Below are positions 8,417 through 16,865 of a stretch of DNA of 20,867 bases, in pieces. Under the pieces are notes generated by a model. The model searched no databases, was not told the DNA's origin, and saw only the letters and a list, made by a program, of their open reading frames with translations. Every line of letters begins with the position of its first letter. Within the stretch, counting starts at the first letter, position 1. Source of the stretch: Thalassiosira profunda (Eukaryota > Bacillariophyta > Thalassiosirophyceae > Thalassiosirales > Thalassiosiraceae); contig JALLAP010000267.1 of NCBI GenBank assembly GCA_036939355.1, forward strand, positions 1 to 20,867, given 5' to 3'. Position numbers and translations under genes: made by a program.

Positions 8417-9857
8417 TCAGTACTTCTTCTTGCAATCCTTTTTGTGCCCCATCTCCCAGTGTCTCAACTGACAAGCCTTGGAGCTGCGGAATGGTGGAAG
8501 TGACAGTTTGCATAGGACCACTCATCAAAATGCCATCACTATTCCGTGCCCACACTCACCAATACCTTGCCCAATGACACCGTTGACACTTCATCATGTT
8601 TCCTTGCCCGGCCAACCTGTATTTTTCGCTGCTGGTCTTGCAGCAGTGGCACCGATAACTACCGATGAAGTCGCAGTTCTCCATGATACCAGATTCTTTT
8701 GTCGTGATTGCGTCAGTCTCTTTCGCCTTCCGAAACCAGTACAGTGCCTCGGGTACTGAGCTGTAACCCGCAACATCTACGACGCCGTTCATGTTCTGCG
8801 TCTGCAGCCCCAAGAGTATGATTGCGTATTTTCCGTACGCACCACACCTCTGTAATGTCTCGGCCTCGGTTGAATGGAGTACTTTTTTCATCCAGAATCT
8901 CGCCCTTTCTAAGGAATTTGTGATGCCTTTCCCACTGTCTTCGAAGCAAGAATATGCATCAGATAGCCTTATTTGAGCCTCAACAACACCGTGGTGAGCT
9001 GCAAAGGTCATCATCCTCAACCCGAGCTGTGGACTGTCTTTGGCGAGCAGAAACGCCACATTGGCATGCGCCAAGAGATGGCCATTAGATGCTGCCAGAT
9101 CAAACCAATACAAGGACTCTTTGGCTGATTTTTCGGCGATATGAGGGTGATCACCCTTTCCATACAAAAATCCCAGAAAGGCCTGAGACTCGGCGTCTCC
9201 CCCTTCGGCTGCCATTTTGAAGTATGACATTGCTTTTCTGTCGTTGCGCCTGTTCTTGCCACCTTCCTTGTCGCCTTGAAAGTATTCCTTTCCGAGAAAA
9301 TACTGGTACCGGGGCTTTGTCTTTGCAAGTTTCTCCTTCATCTCCTGTTGAGACGCCATTGGTACAGGGAAAGGGTGCCTACACAAGGGGCATTCCTTCA
9401 ACCCCCCTTCCCTCTCACATACCGTGCCAGCGCACGGGCGGCAAATTTCTTTGCCACAGCAAGTCAAATTGCCGGTGAATGACGCATCAGCCCTCCCTGC
9501 ATACAGGGGATCCAGGCAAATCGGGCAGTCGTCGACGTCCTTCCCGAAGCTGATCTCCTCCTCTCTCGCCCTCACGACCTCGTCGACACGGAGACGTTCT
9601 CTGGCGACCTCCAATGCCTCGAGGGCTTCCCCCAATTCCCCGCGGCAATTATCGGCGACCATGAGGCGAGCTTCCTCATCCGCATCTGGCGGCACTGTGG
9701 ATACTGTGAGCATGAGGTGATGTGGGGTGGGTAGTGTTGGGTCCGCATTATACTTTTTGCTGAGCAATGCTTGGATGCCGCGCAGCTTCGCCCGGGCAGA
9801 CTTGACGGCCTTTTCGAGCTTGGCGATTTCGTCGTCCGACGGCACCGACTCCTTCAT
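8417..9857 (-). CDS. RING-like / Sel1-repeat / MYND-finger protein (one intron)
   Basis: Exons are 8560-9857 and 8417-8483, joined across a 76-bp intron (GTGAGT...CCGCAG), giving 454 aa. A coiled coil at about 8-100 is followed by a RING-like finger at 111-159 (DDCPICLDPL, CCGKEICRPC, CPLCRHPF). Sel1/TPR-like repeats follow at about 188-380 (AMSYFKMAAEGGDAESQAFL, ESLYWFDLAASNGHLLAHAN, EALYWFRKA). A complete MYND finger ends the protein: C403, C406, C424, C427, C433, C437, H446 and C450 (RYCSKACQLRHWEMGHKKDC). Exon 2 supplies the second half of the finger, which confirms the splice. The frame is open upstream to 10013, but only from GTG; the first ATG is at 9857. The product is probably a ubiquitin-ligase or scaffold protein; substrates are unknown. 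Confidence 0.88.
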
Positions 9858-10207
9858 GATAACTGGCAAGAAGGCCTTGCGCACCTCGGTGACTTGCAAC
9901 TCACGTGCACCGCCAATGACAGCAGACGTGCGGGCCACCGCACCGTGGCGCCACCACGCGAGGGGGGATGCAATCAATCTGCGGGCTAGACAAACAACAC
10001 TCGTGCAGTGCACTGCCGCTGCTGAATATCGCTACTGCCTGCGCGGCGCCGCAGAGGGCGAGGGCGCTCGCTGGCGGGGCCTGCGTTTGTTGCAGCAGGT
10101 TGCAGTTTGTTGCAGTTGCATTTCAGTGCGACGTACTTACGTAGGAAAATCTATTACGTATCCACGCCCCCCCCCCCCCCCCCCCCCCCCGCCCCTATGG
10201 TACCTGC
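9858..10207. promoter_or_regulatory. Divergent promoter with phased GTTGCAG motifs, ACGTA motifs and poly-C run
   Basis: This lies between the RING/MYND gene and the sulfotransferase gene. GTTGCAG occurs at 10089, 10099 and 10109, exactly 10 bp apart, with a partial fourth copy at 10115. ACGTA cores, which are bZIP-type half sites, occur at 10131, 10139 and 10156. An uninterrupted run of 24 C follows at 10167-10190. The sulfotransferase ATG lies 18 bp beyond the run. Confidence 0.55.
10167..10190 (+). repeat. Homopolymer run of 24 C
   Basis: Twenty-four consecutive C residues lie just upstream of a start codon. The minus strand is G24, which can form G-quadruplexes; the C strand can form an i-motif. 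The exact length is uncertain in any short-read assembly. Confidence 0.9.
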
Positions 10208-12478
10208 ATGCACGGCCCAACGATGGTCGCCTCCTCAGCAGACGGCCGGGGAGGGCGGCCGTCCTCCTCTTCAGCGGGCCGGGAGGGCGCCGCTGGACGT
10301 CCGTCGTCTCGGCGGCGTCCGCCGCAGGGCGGCCAAAATGGCGCCCAAAGTCCGATGCCGAGTGGTGGTGCACGTGACAACATGCACCATCGCCCATCGA
10401 CGTGGCCGCTGTTCCTGATGCATTTCGCGCTGCCGATGGCGCTCCTAATCATTGCGTCGAATGGTGGCGAAATTTACGAATCGGTTGTATCGCTATTGGC
10501 GCGGCCTTCGCCTTTGTCATCGGGCATTAGTGGAGAGTCGGCAAAGCCATCATCCTTGCCAACGGCATCGTCCAATTCCAAATACGAGAGCGAGGTCCAG
10601 GCTGCAATCGAACGGAAGAAGAGGCAGTCATCCTTGCAATCGTCCAAGCCTCCAAGTAGTACGCCGACGGGGCCGCAGTCCAGCCCCCTCTACCAGCAAA
10701 TGGCGGCACAAATCCAACAACTGAAGGCACAATACGAGGCATCGCGGGGCACTTCCTCCGAGTGGCTGGCGGCCGTTCGCTATGCCGACTTCTTGAGACA
10801 CCGAGATGTGACAATCCACGACGGGGGCACGCACCAGATGGAGGCCATCGAGGTGTATTCCCGCGCAATAGGTTTGTTGGAGGATGTGCGGGGGGAGAAG
10901 ATTGCAAAGGGAGAAGTGGTGGGGGATATAAACGTGGCTCTCGGTGGAATGGAGAGCGGCTACACGGGCCTCAACCGAGAGCTATTCGTGGACTACGACG
11001 CCAAATCGACCGAGGGGATGCTGTGCGCGGCCCACACCAACCTCGGGAAGGTATATTTCATGAGCAACATGTTCGAGCGGGCCGTGCAATCGTACGAGGC
11101 ATGCCTGGCTTACGATGAGAACTATCTGGATGCATTGACTTACCGGGCGCAGTCGATGGTCATCCTCGGAAAATACGAGGAGGCCGGAAGCGATTACGTC
11201 CGTGTGTTGGAGAAGGACACGGAGCGGATCTTTATAGATTCTGTGACGGGCTTGGCGAAGGTGTTGACCGCCAAGGAGGATGCGGTGGAGGTGGGCTGGG
11301 AGTTCTTGGTGACTCTTCTGGACACAGAACTACCGCGGCAACAGGAGGCATACGAGCAAGTCAAATTGGCAGGCAATGCAGGTGGCATGAAGCACTATGC
11401 AGATGGTCTGAAAAGGATGCATTTGGTCCTCTTCGCCTACCACGACATCAAGTCGAAGGATACGGCAGAGGCATGGAAGCATTTATCCAAAGGAAACGAA
11501 TACAAAATGTCCGCCGTGGCTCCATTCGACGACGCGATGGAGAAGGAACGAGTGGCAAGGGTCAGATCTGTCTTCACACCCAGTTTCTTCCCGGAAGGCA
11601 TTGGCTCGAAGACTCGCACGCCCATTTTCATCGTTGGATTCGTTCGATCCGGGTCGACCCTCTTGGAGAGGATATTGGACGCCCACCCTCTGATCGTTGG
11701 AACGGGAGAAGACTCGGTCTTCAACGGGCGGTTGGATACTATCAGGAATGAGATCGTGTCGGCGAGCATGGCCGGAGATTCGAGAGTGTTGCATCAGACA
11801 GTGAAGAAGCTGGCCGATGATGTGGTGGCCGATATGAAGTCGAGGTGGGAGGTGATTGATGCCAACATGCACAATGAGGACGACGAGGATGGGCAGTCGA
11901 AGGAAGAGCGACCCTATCCGACTCGATTCGCTGACAAAATGCTCACCAACTATCTGAACGTCGGGTTCATCCACCTTCTCTTTCCCAATGCGCTGATCCT
12001 GCACGTGGCGCGAGAGCCGATGGACAGCGTCTTCTCGGCGTTCAAGCACGACTTTCCTCCGGGAGGGTTGGATTACACTTCCGAATTCCGTGGCTTGTCG
12101 CGGCTGTACCACAACTATCGCGATATCATGGAGCACTGGGACGCGGTGCTTCCGGGCAGAGTCACTCATGTGCGGTACGAAGATATGGTGACAGACCTGC
12201 CCAACGTGGCGCCAAAGATCATCGAGGCGGTCGGCGTTCCGTGGGACCCGACGGTGTTGGACTTTCATAAGAAGAAGCACGCTGTGAACACCCTGTCGAC
12301 GACGCAGGTCCGGAAGGGAATGTACTCTCATCATTTCAAGGGATGGAAGCGGTACGAGGAATTTTTGCAACCGCTGTTGGACCTCGTAGGAAGCCGAGTG
12401 GAGTACAACTTGAAGACGACTTTGCCAGGCTACACGAAAGATGATGCAGAGAGTGAAGAGCCCCCGAAAGTATCATAG
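10208..12478 (+). CDS. TPR-containing membrane sulfotransferase
   Basis: The single exon encodes up to 756 aa. A disordered Ser/Arg/Gly-rich cytosolic start precedes one membrane anchor at about 66-84 (WPLFLMHFALPMALLIIAS), giving a type II Golgi topology. TPR-like helices follow at about 275-345 (NLGKVYFMSNMFERAVQSYE and the next repeat). The C-terminal PAPS-dependent sulfotransferase domain runs from about 470 to 735. It has the 5'-phosphosulfate loop VGFVRSGSTLLERIL (476-490) and the 3'-phosphate site HVAREPMDSVFSAF (599-612, Arg602 and Ser610). DFxPGGLDYT, YRDIMEHWD and VRYEDM are as in TPR/tyrosylprotein-like sulfotransferases. The acceptor could be protein tyrosine or cell-surface glycan. 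The start is uncertain: ATGs at residues 6, 50 and 59 would still keep the anchor. Confidence 0.9.
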   Translation: MHGPTMVASSADGRGGRPSSSSAGREGAAGRPSSRRRPPQGGQNGAQSPMPSGGARDNMHHRPSTWPLFLMHFALPMALLIIASNGGEIYESVVSLLARPSPLSSGISGESAKPSSLPTASSNSKYESEVQAAIERKKRQSSLQSSKPPSSTPTGPQSSPLYQQMAAQIQQLKAQYEASRGTSSEWLAAVRYADFLRHRDVTIHDGGTHQMEAIEVYSRAIGLLEDVRGEKIAKGEVVGDINVALGGMESGYTGLNRELFVDYDAKSTEGMLCAAHTNLGKVYFMSNMFERAVQSYEACLAYDENYLDALTYRAQSMVILGKYEEAGSDYVRVLEKDTERIFIDSVTGLAKVLTAKEDAVEVGWEFLVTLLDTELPRQQEAYEQVKLAGNAGGMKHYADGLKRMHLVLFAYHDIKSKDTAEAWKHLSKGNEYKMSAVAPFDDAMEKERVARVRSVFTPSFFPEGIGSKTRTPIFIVGFVRSGSTLLERILDAHPLIVGTGEDSVFNGRLDTIRNEIVSASMAGDSRVLHQTVKKLADDVVADMKSRWEVIDANMHNEDDEDGQSKEERPYPTRFADKMLTNYLNVGFIHLLFPNALILHVAREPMDSVFSAFKHDFPPGGLDYTSEFRGLSRLYHNYRDIMEHWDAVLPGRVTHVRYEDMVTDLPNVAPKIIEAVGVPWDPTVLDFHKKKHAVNTLSTTQVRKGMYSHHFKGWKRYEEFLQPLLDLVGSRVEYNLKTTLPGYTKDDAESEEPPKVS

Positions 12479-12800
12479 CTCCAACACGCGTTAGGTAAAT
12501 CCAAGCTGCTGACACTTCTCTCCCGACTGTTACCAGAGTGTATCCTTTCCTCACTTTTTTTTTACAACGAGGTCCGAGGATAGAAATAGTCCGCACCAAG
12601 ATTGTCTTGTTTGTGGCGTTCAGTTCTGCAAAAGGAGGTTGCAGATTGCAAAGTGCATGCATCCTGCTCCCCCAACTCCTCCCATATCTTTCGAGATGGA
12701 GAGTGCATCCCGCATGAGAGTCCACCTCCACGACCCCAAGTATCGCAGATGGTAGCGCCCACTCCGTCTTATATCCCCGCGCATTCCTCGTATCCCCATT
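12479..12800. other. Convergent intergenic region, no gene seen
   Basis: This 322-bp space separates two converging stops and should hold both 3' UTRs. A run of nine T occurs at about 12556-12564. I found no RNA gene or conserved frame. Confidence 0.5.
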
Positions 12801-13142
12801 TTACTCGGCGAAGAACGCCACCCAGCAGAGGTACAGGATCGGGATCGAGAAGAGCACGCTGATGCCCGTCATGGCCTGCAATTCCCGGTTCATCACCTCC
12901 TCGTTTTTTCGGTTGATCTCGAGCATTTCCTCCCTCGTCAAATCCCGCGTTTCGATGAAGGAGAGGTCCTCCTCCTCCTTCTTCTTGCCCCATTGGCCGA
13001 GGGCGGTCCGGCTGCCCTCGGGTGCACTGAGGGAAGCTCTGGATTGGACCGAGCGCGTGGTGAAAGCGTCGGCGCCGCCGAGGGCCAGGATGGCGAGGCA
13101 GACGGCCGCGAGGGCCGAGGAGAGGGCGGTCCGGGAAATCAT
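12801..13142 (-). CDS. Small plastid-targeted single-span membrane protein, function unknown
   Basis: The product is 113 aa. A hydrophobic signal peptide (about 8-22) ends at ADA|FTTR, with Phe27 at +1. This is the ASAFAP-type bipartite presequence required for import into diatom and other red-lineage secondary plastids. A Ser/Arg transit region leads to a charged helix (TRDLTREEMLEINRKNEEVM) and one C-terminal membrane helix at about 91-111 (MTGISVLFSIPILYLCWVAF), ending FAE. The mature size is probably 65-75 aa, which would suit a thylakoid or photosystem-associated subunit, but I do not recognise a named family. The ATG context is strong (CCACCATGA). Confidence 0.85.
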   Translation of the reverse strand: MISRTALSSALAAVCLAILALGGADAFTTRSVQSRASLSAPEGSRTALGQWGKKKEEEDLSFIETRDLTREEMLEINRKNEEVMNRELQAMTGISVLFSIPILYLCWVAFFAE

Positions 13143-13843
13143 GGTGGGCAGTGGGCGCGGCCGTTGTTATGAGGGGGCGAGGCGCTTCCGCGGCGGCCAC
13201 TTGTGCTGGCGCTTGCGTCAGCGGAAGATTTGCTGGAGCGACGTTTGTTGGAACGGAGGGAGTCAACCTACCCCCATCGTTTTCATGTCGCATCAAACGT
13301 GAGGGGAGAAAGTGACTTCTCTGGCTTCACTTGCTTGCTTTGCGGACCAAAGAGGCCCAACGCGTTCGCAAGAATCTATACATATTAGTTGGGCTCGTTT
13401 CGATACGACTCGGAGCGGTTATCATTTGAGACGGTTAAGATGAATGGTATGAAGTCCGGCGCTTACAATTGAACCCACGACGTTTGCAAATCACAACGAT
13501 TAGGACATCCGCGATGCAAGTCGAACTGTGAGCAGAAAGGCAGCGCCCCTCGTGTTGATGTCATCTTTGTCGAGCCAAAAGTTGCATGCACCAACTTGCT
13601 CACGAATCCCTGTGTTTGGTCCTGATTTCGCAAGATTGTCGTCCGACCAACGCCGGCCCTCATAAAATCACCCGTACATCACCACCAACCACGTCAATGG
13701 GTTGGTAGCGAGCTCGTACGGTTCGATTCGTTTGCAATAGTTGTCTGCATTCGTCGCGGGCCTTCACGGTATCTTGCTCGCCGTCGGTATCCTCGAGCAT
13801 CCCTGCAACGCAGCCTCCTCTCAATCGACCACCTACGCCAGCA
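13143..13843. other. Long divergent intergenic region, no gene seen
   Basis: This 701-bp region between the starts of the plastid protein and the TPR protein must contain both promoters. Short frames on both strands lack coding character. A tRNA-like stretch at about 13455-13525 (minus strand, GTGGGTTCAATT) does not fold into a full cloverleaf. No clear repeat or RNA gene was found. Confidence 0.5.
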
Positions 13844-16699
13844 ATGACGATCTCGCCGCAGCACGCGCCCAGCGAGCCGGGCTTCCCCGCGCCCCCCTCC
13901 CGCCACGACAGCGGCGGCACCTCCTTCCTCCCCGACAGCAACGTCGTCGTGCGCGGGCCGTCGCCCACCCTCTGCGCCGGCGCCCACGCCAAGCCCGAGG
14001 GCCAAGACGATGGCGGCGGCCCCTCGAAGGTATCCCAAGATGCGACGGTCGACGTAGAACTGGACGGCCCTTCCAAGAGATCCTCCGAGGGCCCCACACG
14101 ACGGATCAGCAACGTCAGCGCCCTCTCCAATGATGAGGGCGCGGAGATGGACGTCGACGTCGACGAGGACGATCTGTGCTTGCTCAACGCCCAGGTCTGC
14201 GTGGCATTGGAAGCGGACAGCTATTCTCCCTTCGCTCCTCAAGTTGCAACGGGCGCCGTTCCGCCTCACTACGAAGCAACTCCCTTGCAGTCGGCATTTC
14301 ATCAGTACCAACAGTCTGCTGCCGCTGCATACATTTCAACTGAGGCACATTCAAGTGGTCGGGCCTACCGGGCAATGCAGCGCATCCTCCACCTGAACCT
14401 ACTGGCCATCGATCGCTACAACGCGGGTGCTGACGATGCATCTGTACTCGACGCGTTGCACGAGGCTGAGTGGACAAGGTGCTACCTGGCCAATGAAATG
14501 GCTTCCAACCGCTGTGGCCCCACCCTCTCCAGTTCGGCCAATGTTCCGAGCGATAGAGCGGCTAAGATGGCGCTGTACCTCTCGCAAAGCGGAAAGTCCA
14601 GCTCGTTCACTGATCGCACAAGCTGTACGGAGCAGCGGGCGGCGAAGTGCGTCCTGCGCACGGGAAGCTTAGACTGCACAGTCAGTCAGCAGATTCTAGA
14701 GAAGGAGGACATTGTGCGGACGTCGTATCGATACCAGCGCATGGACTTCGACGAGGGCATGCATTCGTTCCCGGGGCTGGAGTCCATTGATCCGGCAACT
14801 TTTTGGGATGCGTCATCCAACACAGTGAGCCCGGCCATCGAGGCAACGTTGGTCTTCAATGTCGGACAGGTCCACCGCCGGAGAGGAGAGCTGGACGCCG
14901 CGTCCAAATGCTACGATCACGCCTTAGACGCCCTCGCAGGATGGAACGCTGTCTCGGGGGCATCGTATCTGGAAAGCATGCTCAGTCGGCATCCCGTGGT
15001 GATGCCCATCCTACACAACATTGGCTCGCTGCAGTACCGTCGCGGTGAGATCGGACCCGCCCTGGAGACATACAACAGAGCGCTGCGCCTTTCGCGAGCA
15101 ATGTATGGCGATCGGCATCCCGACGTGGCCGCTGCGTTGAACTGCCTGGGCGTGCTGCACTACCACGACGCCAACTCGCCTTTGGAAGACTCGTCTGGTG
15201 CAACTGACGAGACATCGAGCGACACAGAGACAGGCACGGCCACTGCCAGGGCGATGAAGCTGTTCCAGCAGTCGTTGGCTCTGCGCATCGAGGTCCTCGG
15301 TCCAAATCATGTGGATGTGGCCACGGTGCTCAACAACATTGGCCGGATTCACGTCCAGCTCGACGAGTTCGATCTGGCTCTGGGATATTATGAGAACGCG
15401 TTGCGGATCCGCCAAACGATGATGGGATCGGACAACCTCGACTACGCGGCAACTGCTTTCAATCTCGGCCAGTCCTTCCACCAAAAGGGCGAGCTGGGCC
15501 GCGCGTCAGAGCTGTACCACGAGTTCCTGCGGGTGGCACTGATGAAGTTTGGGCACGCGCACAGGGACGTAGCCGTTACCCTCAGCGGCATCGCACAAAT
15601 TCATCAGGAACGAGGCGAGAACGCCAAAGCCCTGGAGCTGTACGAGGCCAGCCTGTGCGCGGGAAAGGCAGCGCTGGGCGAGCATCACTCGGAGATCGCC
15701 ATGCTTCTGAACAGGTTGGGCAACTTCCACTTCGAGCAGGAGCGGTTGGACGACGCCCTGCGGTGCTACAAACGCGGTCTGCATATCGAGAGGAGGGTCT
15801 TGCCGCCCGATCATCCCAACATTGTCGTCACCCTCAGCAATCTTGGCGAGATCCACCGTCAGAAGGGAGAGTGGGACGAGGCCGCCAACATGTACAGCGA
15901 CTGCCTTGCCATCCTGAAAGAAAAGCACGCAGGGAAGGACCACGTGGACGTTGCTTCGACGTTGAGCACCATTGGCCTCATTCACGACCAGCGCGGCGAC
16001 GCGTGCAAGAGCCTTCGCCACCTACAGGACGCACTGCTGATGCGCAGGAGGTTGCTGGGGAGCGACCACCTCGATGTTGCCTCGACGTTGGTTTACATTG
16101 GGACCATCCTGTACCGCAAAGGATTGCTCTCCATGGCGCTCGAACTGTTCACCGAGTCACTCCGCATCCGCCGGACTTCTCTTGGAGGGGACCACCGCGA
16201 CGTCGCCTTTTGTCTCTACAACATTGCTCTTTGCTACCAGCAGCGAGGTTGCCATGAAGAGGCAATTGAGGCATATGCCGAGACCCTCCGGATCGAGAAG
16301 CTCGTCCTTGGATCAACTCACAGAGACGTGTCCATGACGCTATTTAAACTGGGAGAGGTGTACCGGGCCGCAAGTGACCTGGAGAAGGCGATGGAGTGCT
16401 TTCGGAAGTCGCTCGCCATCGAGCGTAGCGTTTCGTCGGGATCTGATGTGGAGGAGATGTCTGACGAAACGCAGGCCCAGCTGCAACAGGCGGGTCCAGA
16501 CCCCGCCGCCCAGGCCCGTGCGCTCAACGAGATTGGCAACATCCACTTGGCACGCGGGGAGAGCGGGCCCATGATGGAGGCTTTCAACGAGGCCAGCCGG
16601 CTCTACGAGGATGCGGGCCTCAGCCCAAACAACGTCGTCGTCAGCGGGCACCTGTACGCTTGGGATGACTCGTTCCCAGAGCATGCACCGGCGGCTTGA
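13844..16699 (+). CDS. Kinesin-light-chain-like TPR protein, about 13 repeats
   Basis: The single exon encodes 951 aa. The N-terminal 130 residues are disordered and end in an acidic patch (EMDVDVDEDDLCLLNAQ). From about residue 329 to 930 there are about 13 TPRs of the 42-residue kinesin-light-chain type, with recurring HxDVAxTLxNIGxIH and YExALRIRxxxLGxxHxDVA patterns. One repeat (about 440-470) carries a Ser/Thr/Glu-rich insertion. The C-terminus is short with no further domain. No kinesin-heavy-chain-binding coiled coil or catalytic domain is visible, so it is best called a TPR scaffold. Such proteins mediate protein-protein contacts; the partner is unknown. Confidence 0.9.
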   Translation: MTISPQHAPSEPGFPAPPSRHDSGGTSFLPDSNVVVRGPSPTLCAGAHAKPEGQDDGGGPSKVSQDATVDVELDGPSKRSSEGPTRRISNVSALSNDEGAEMDVDVDEDDLCLLNAQVCVALEADSYSPFAPQVATGAVPPHYEATPLQSAFHQYQQSAAAAYISTEAHSSGRAYRAMQRILHLNLLAIDRYNAGADDASVLDALHEAEWTRCYLANEMASNRCGPTLSSSANVPSDRAAKMALYLSQSGKSSSFTDRTSCTEQRAAKCVLRTGSLDCTVSQQILEKEDIVRTSYRYQRMDFDEGMHSFPGLESIDPATFWDASSNTVSPAIEATLVFNVGQVHRRRGELDAASKCYDHALDALAGWNAVSGASYLESMLSRHPVVMPILHNIGSLQYRRGEIGPALETYNRALRLSRAMYGDRHPDVAAALNCLGVLHYHDANSPLEDSSGATDETSSDTETGTATARAMKLFQQSLALRIEVLGPNHVDVATVLNNIGRIHVQLDEFDLALGYYENALRIRQTMMGSDNLDYAATAFNLGQSFHQKGELGRASELYHEFLRVALMKFGHAHRDVAVTLSGIAQIHQERGENAKALELYEASLCAGKAALGEHHSEIAMLLNRLGNFHFEQERLDDALRCYKRGLHIERRVLPPDHPNIVVTLSNLGEIHRQKGEWDEAANMYSDCLAILKEKHAGKDHVDVASTLSTIGLIHDQRGDACKSLRHLQDALLMRRRLLGSDHLDVASTLVYIGTILYRKGLLSMALELFTESLRIRRTSLGGDHRDVAFCLYNIALCYQQRGCHEEAIEAYAETLRIEKLVLGSTHRDVSMTLFKLGEVYRAASDLEKAMECFRKSLAIERSVSSGSDVEEMSDETQAQLQQAGPDPAAQARALNEIGNIHLARGESGPMMEAFNEASRLYEDAGLSPNNVVVSGHLYAWDDSFPEHAPAA

Positions 16700-16865
16700 A
16701 GTGTTGGAGAGGCAGACATACAGTGAAATGCATAGAAAACGTGTTGCAGTAGTTGAGATCGCATTATCTTCGATCGAATGCAGTTAGCTTATTATTTGAT
16801 GGGGGCTAATGGTGGCTAATGGCGGCCTCTTCAGGTCACCGAATGCTAATAGAAAGTGATGCCAT
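16700..16865. other. Convergent 3' region, no gene seen
   Basis: A short 166-bp gap between the TPR gene stop and the stop of the minus-strand homeodomain gene. It is AT-richer than its surroundings and presumably holds overlapping 3' UTRs. Confidence 0.45.

Noticed and set aside
9858..10013. N-terminal extension of the RING/MYND protein to 10013
   Set aside because: The extension would start at GTG and contains no ATG before 9857.
11483..12370. 295-codon minus-strand frame opposite the sulfotransferase
   Set aside because: The plus strand encodes intact sulfotransferase motifs. The antisense frame is His/Arg-rich with no recognisable features.
12769..13296. 175-codon frame overlapping the small plastid protein
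   Set aside because: It is another frame of the same strand; the 113-aa frame has a signal peptide, a cleavage motif and a membrane helix.
13455..13525. tRNA-like sequence on the minus strand (GTGGGTTCAATT)
   Set aside because: The T-stem and acceptor stem do not pair, and no proper anticodon arm forms.
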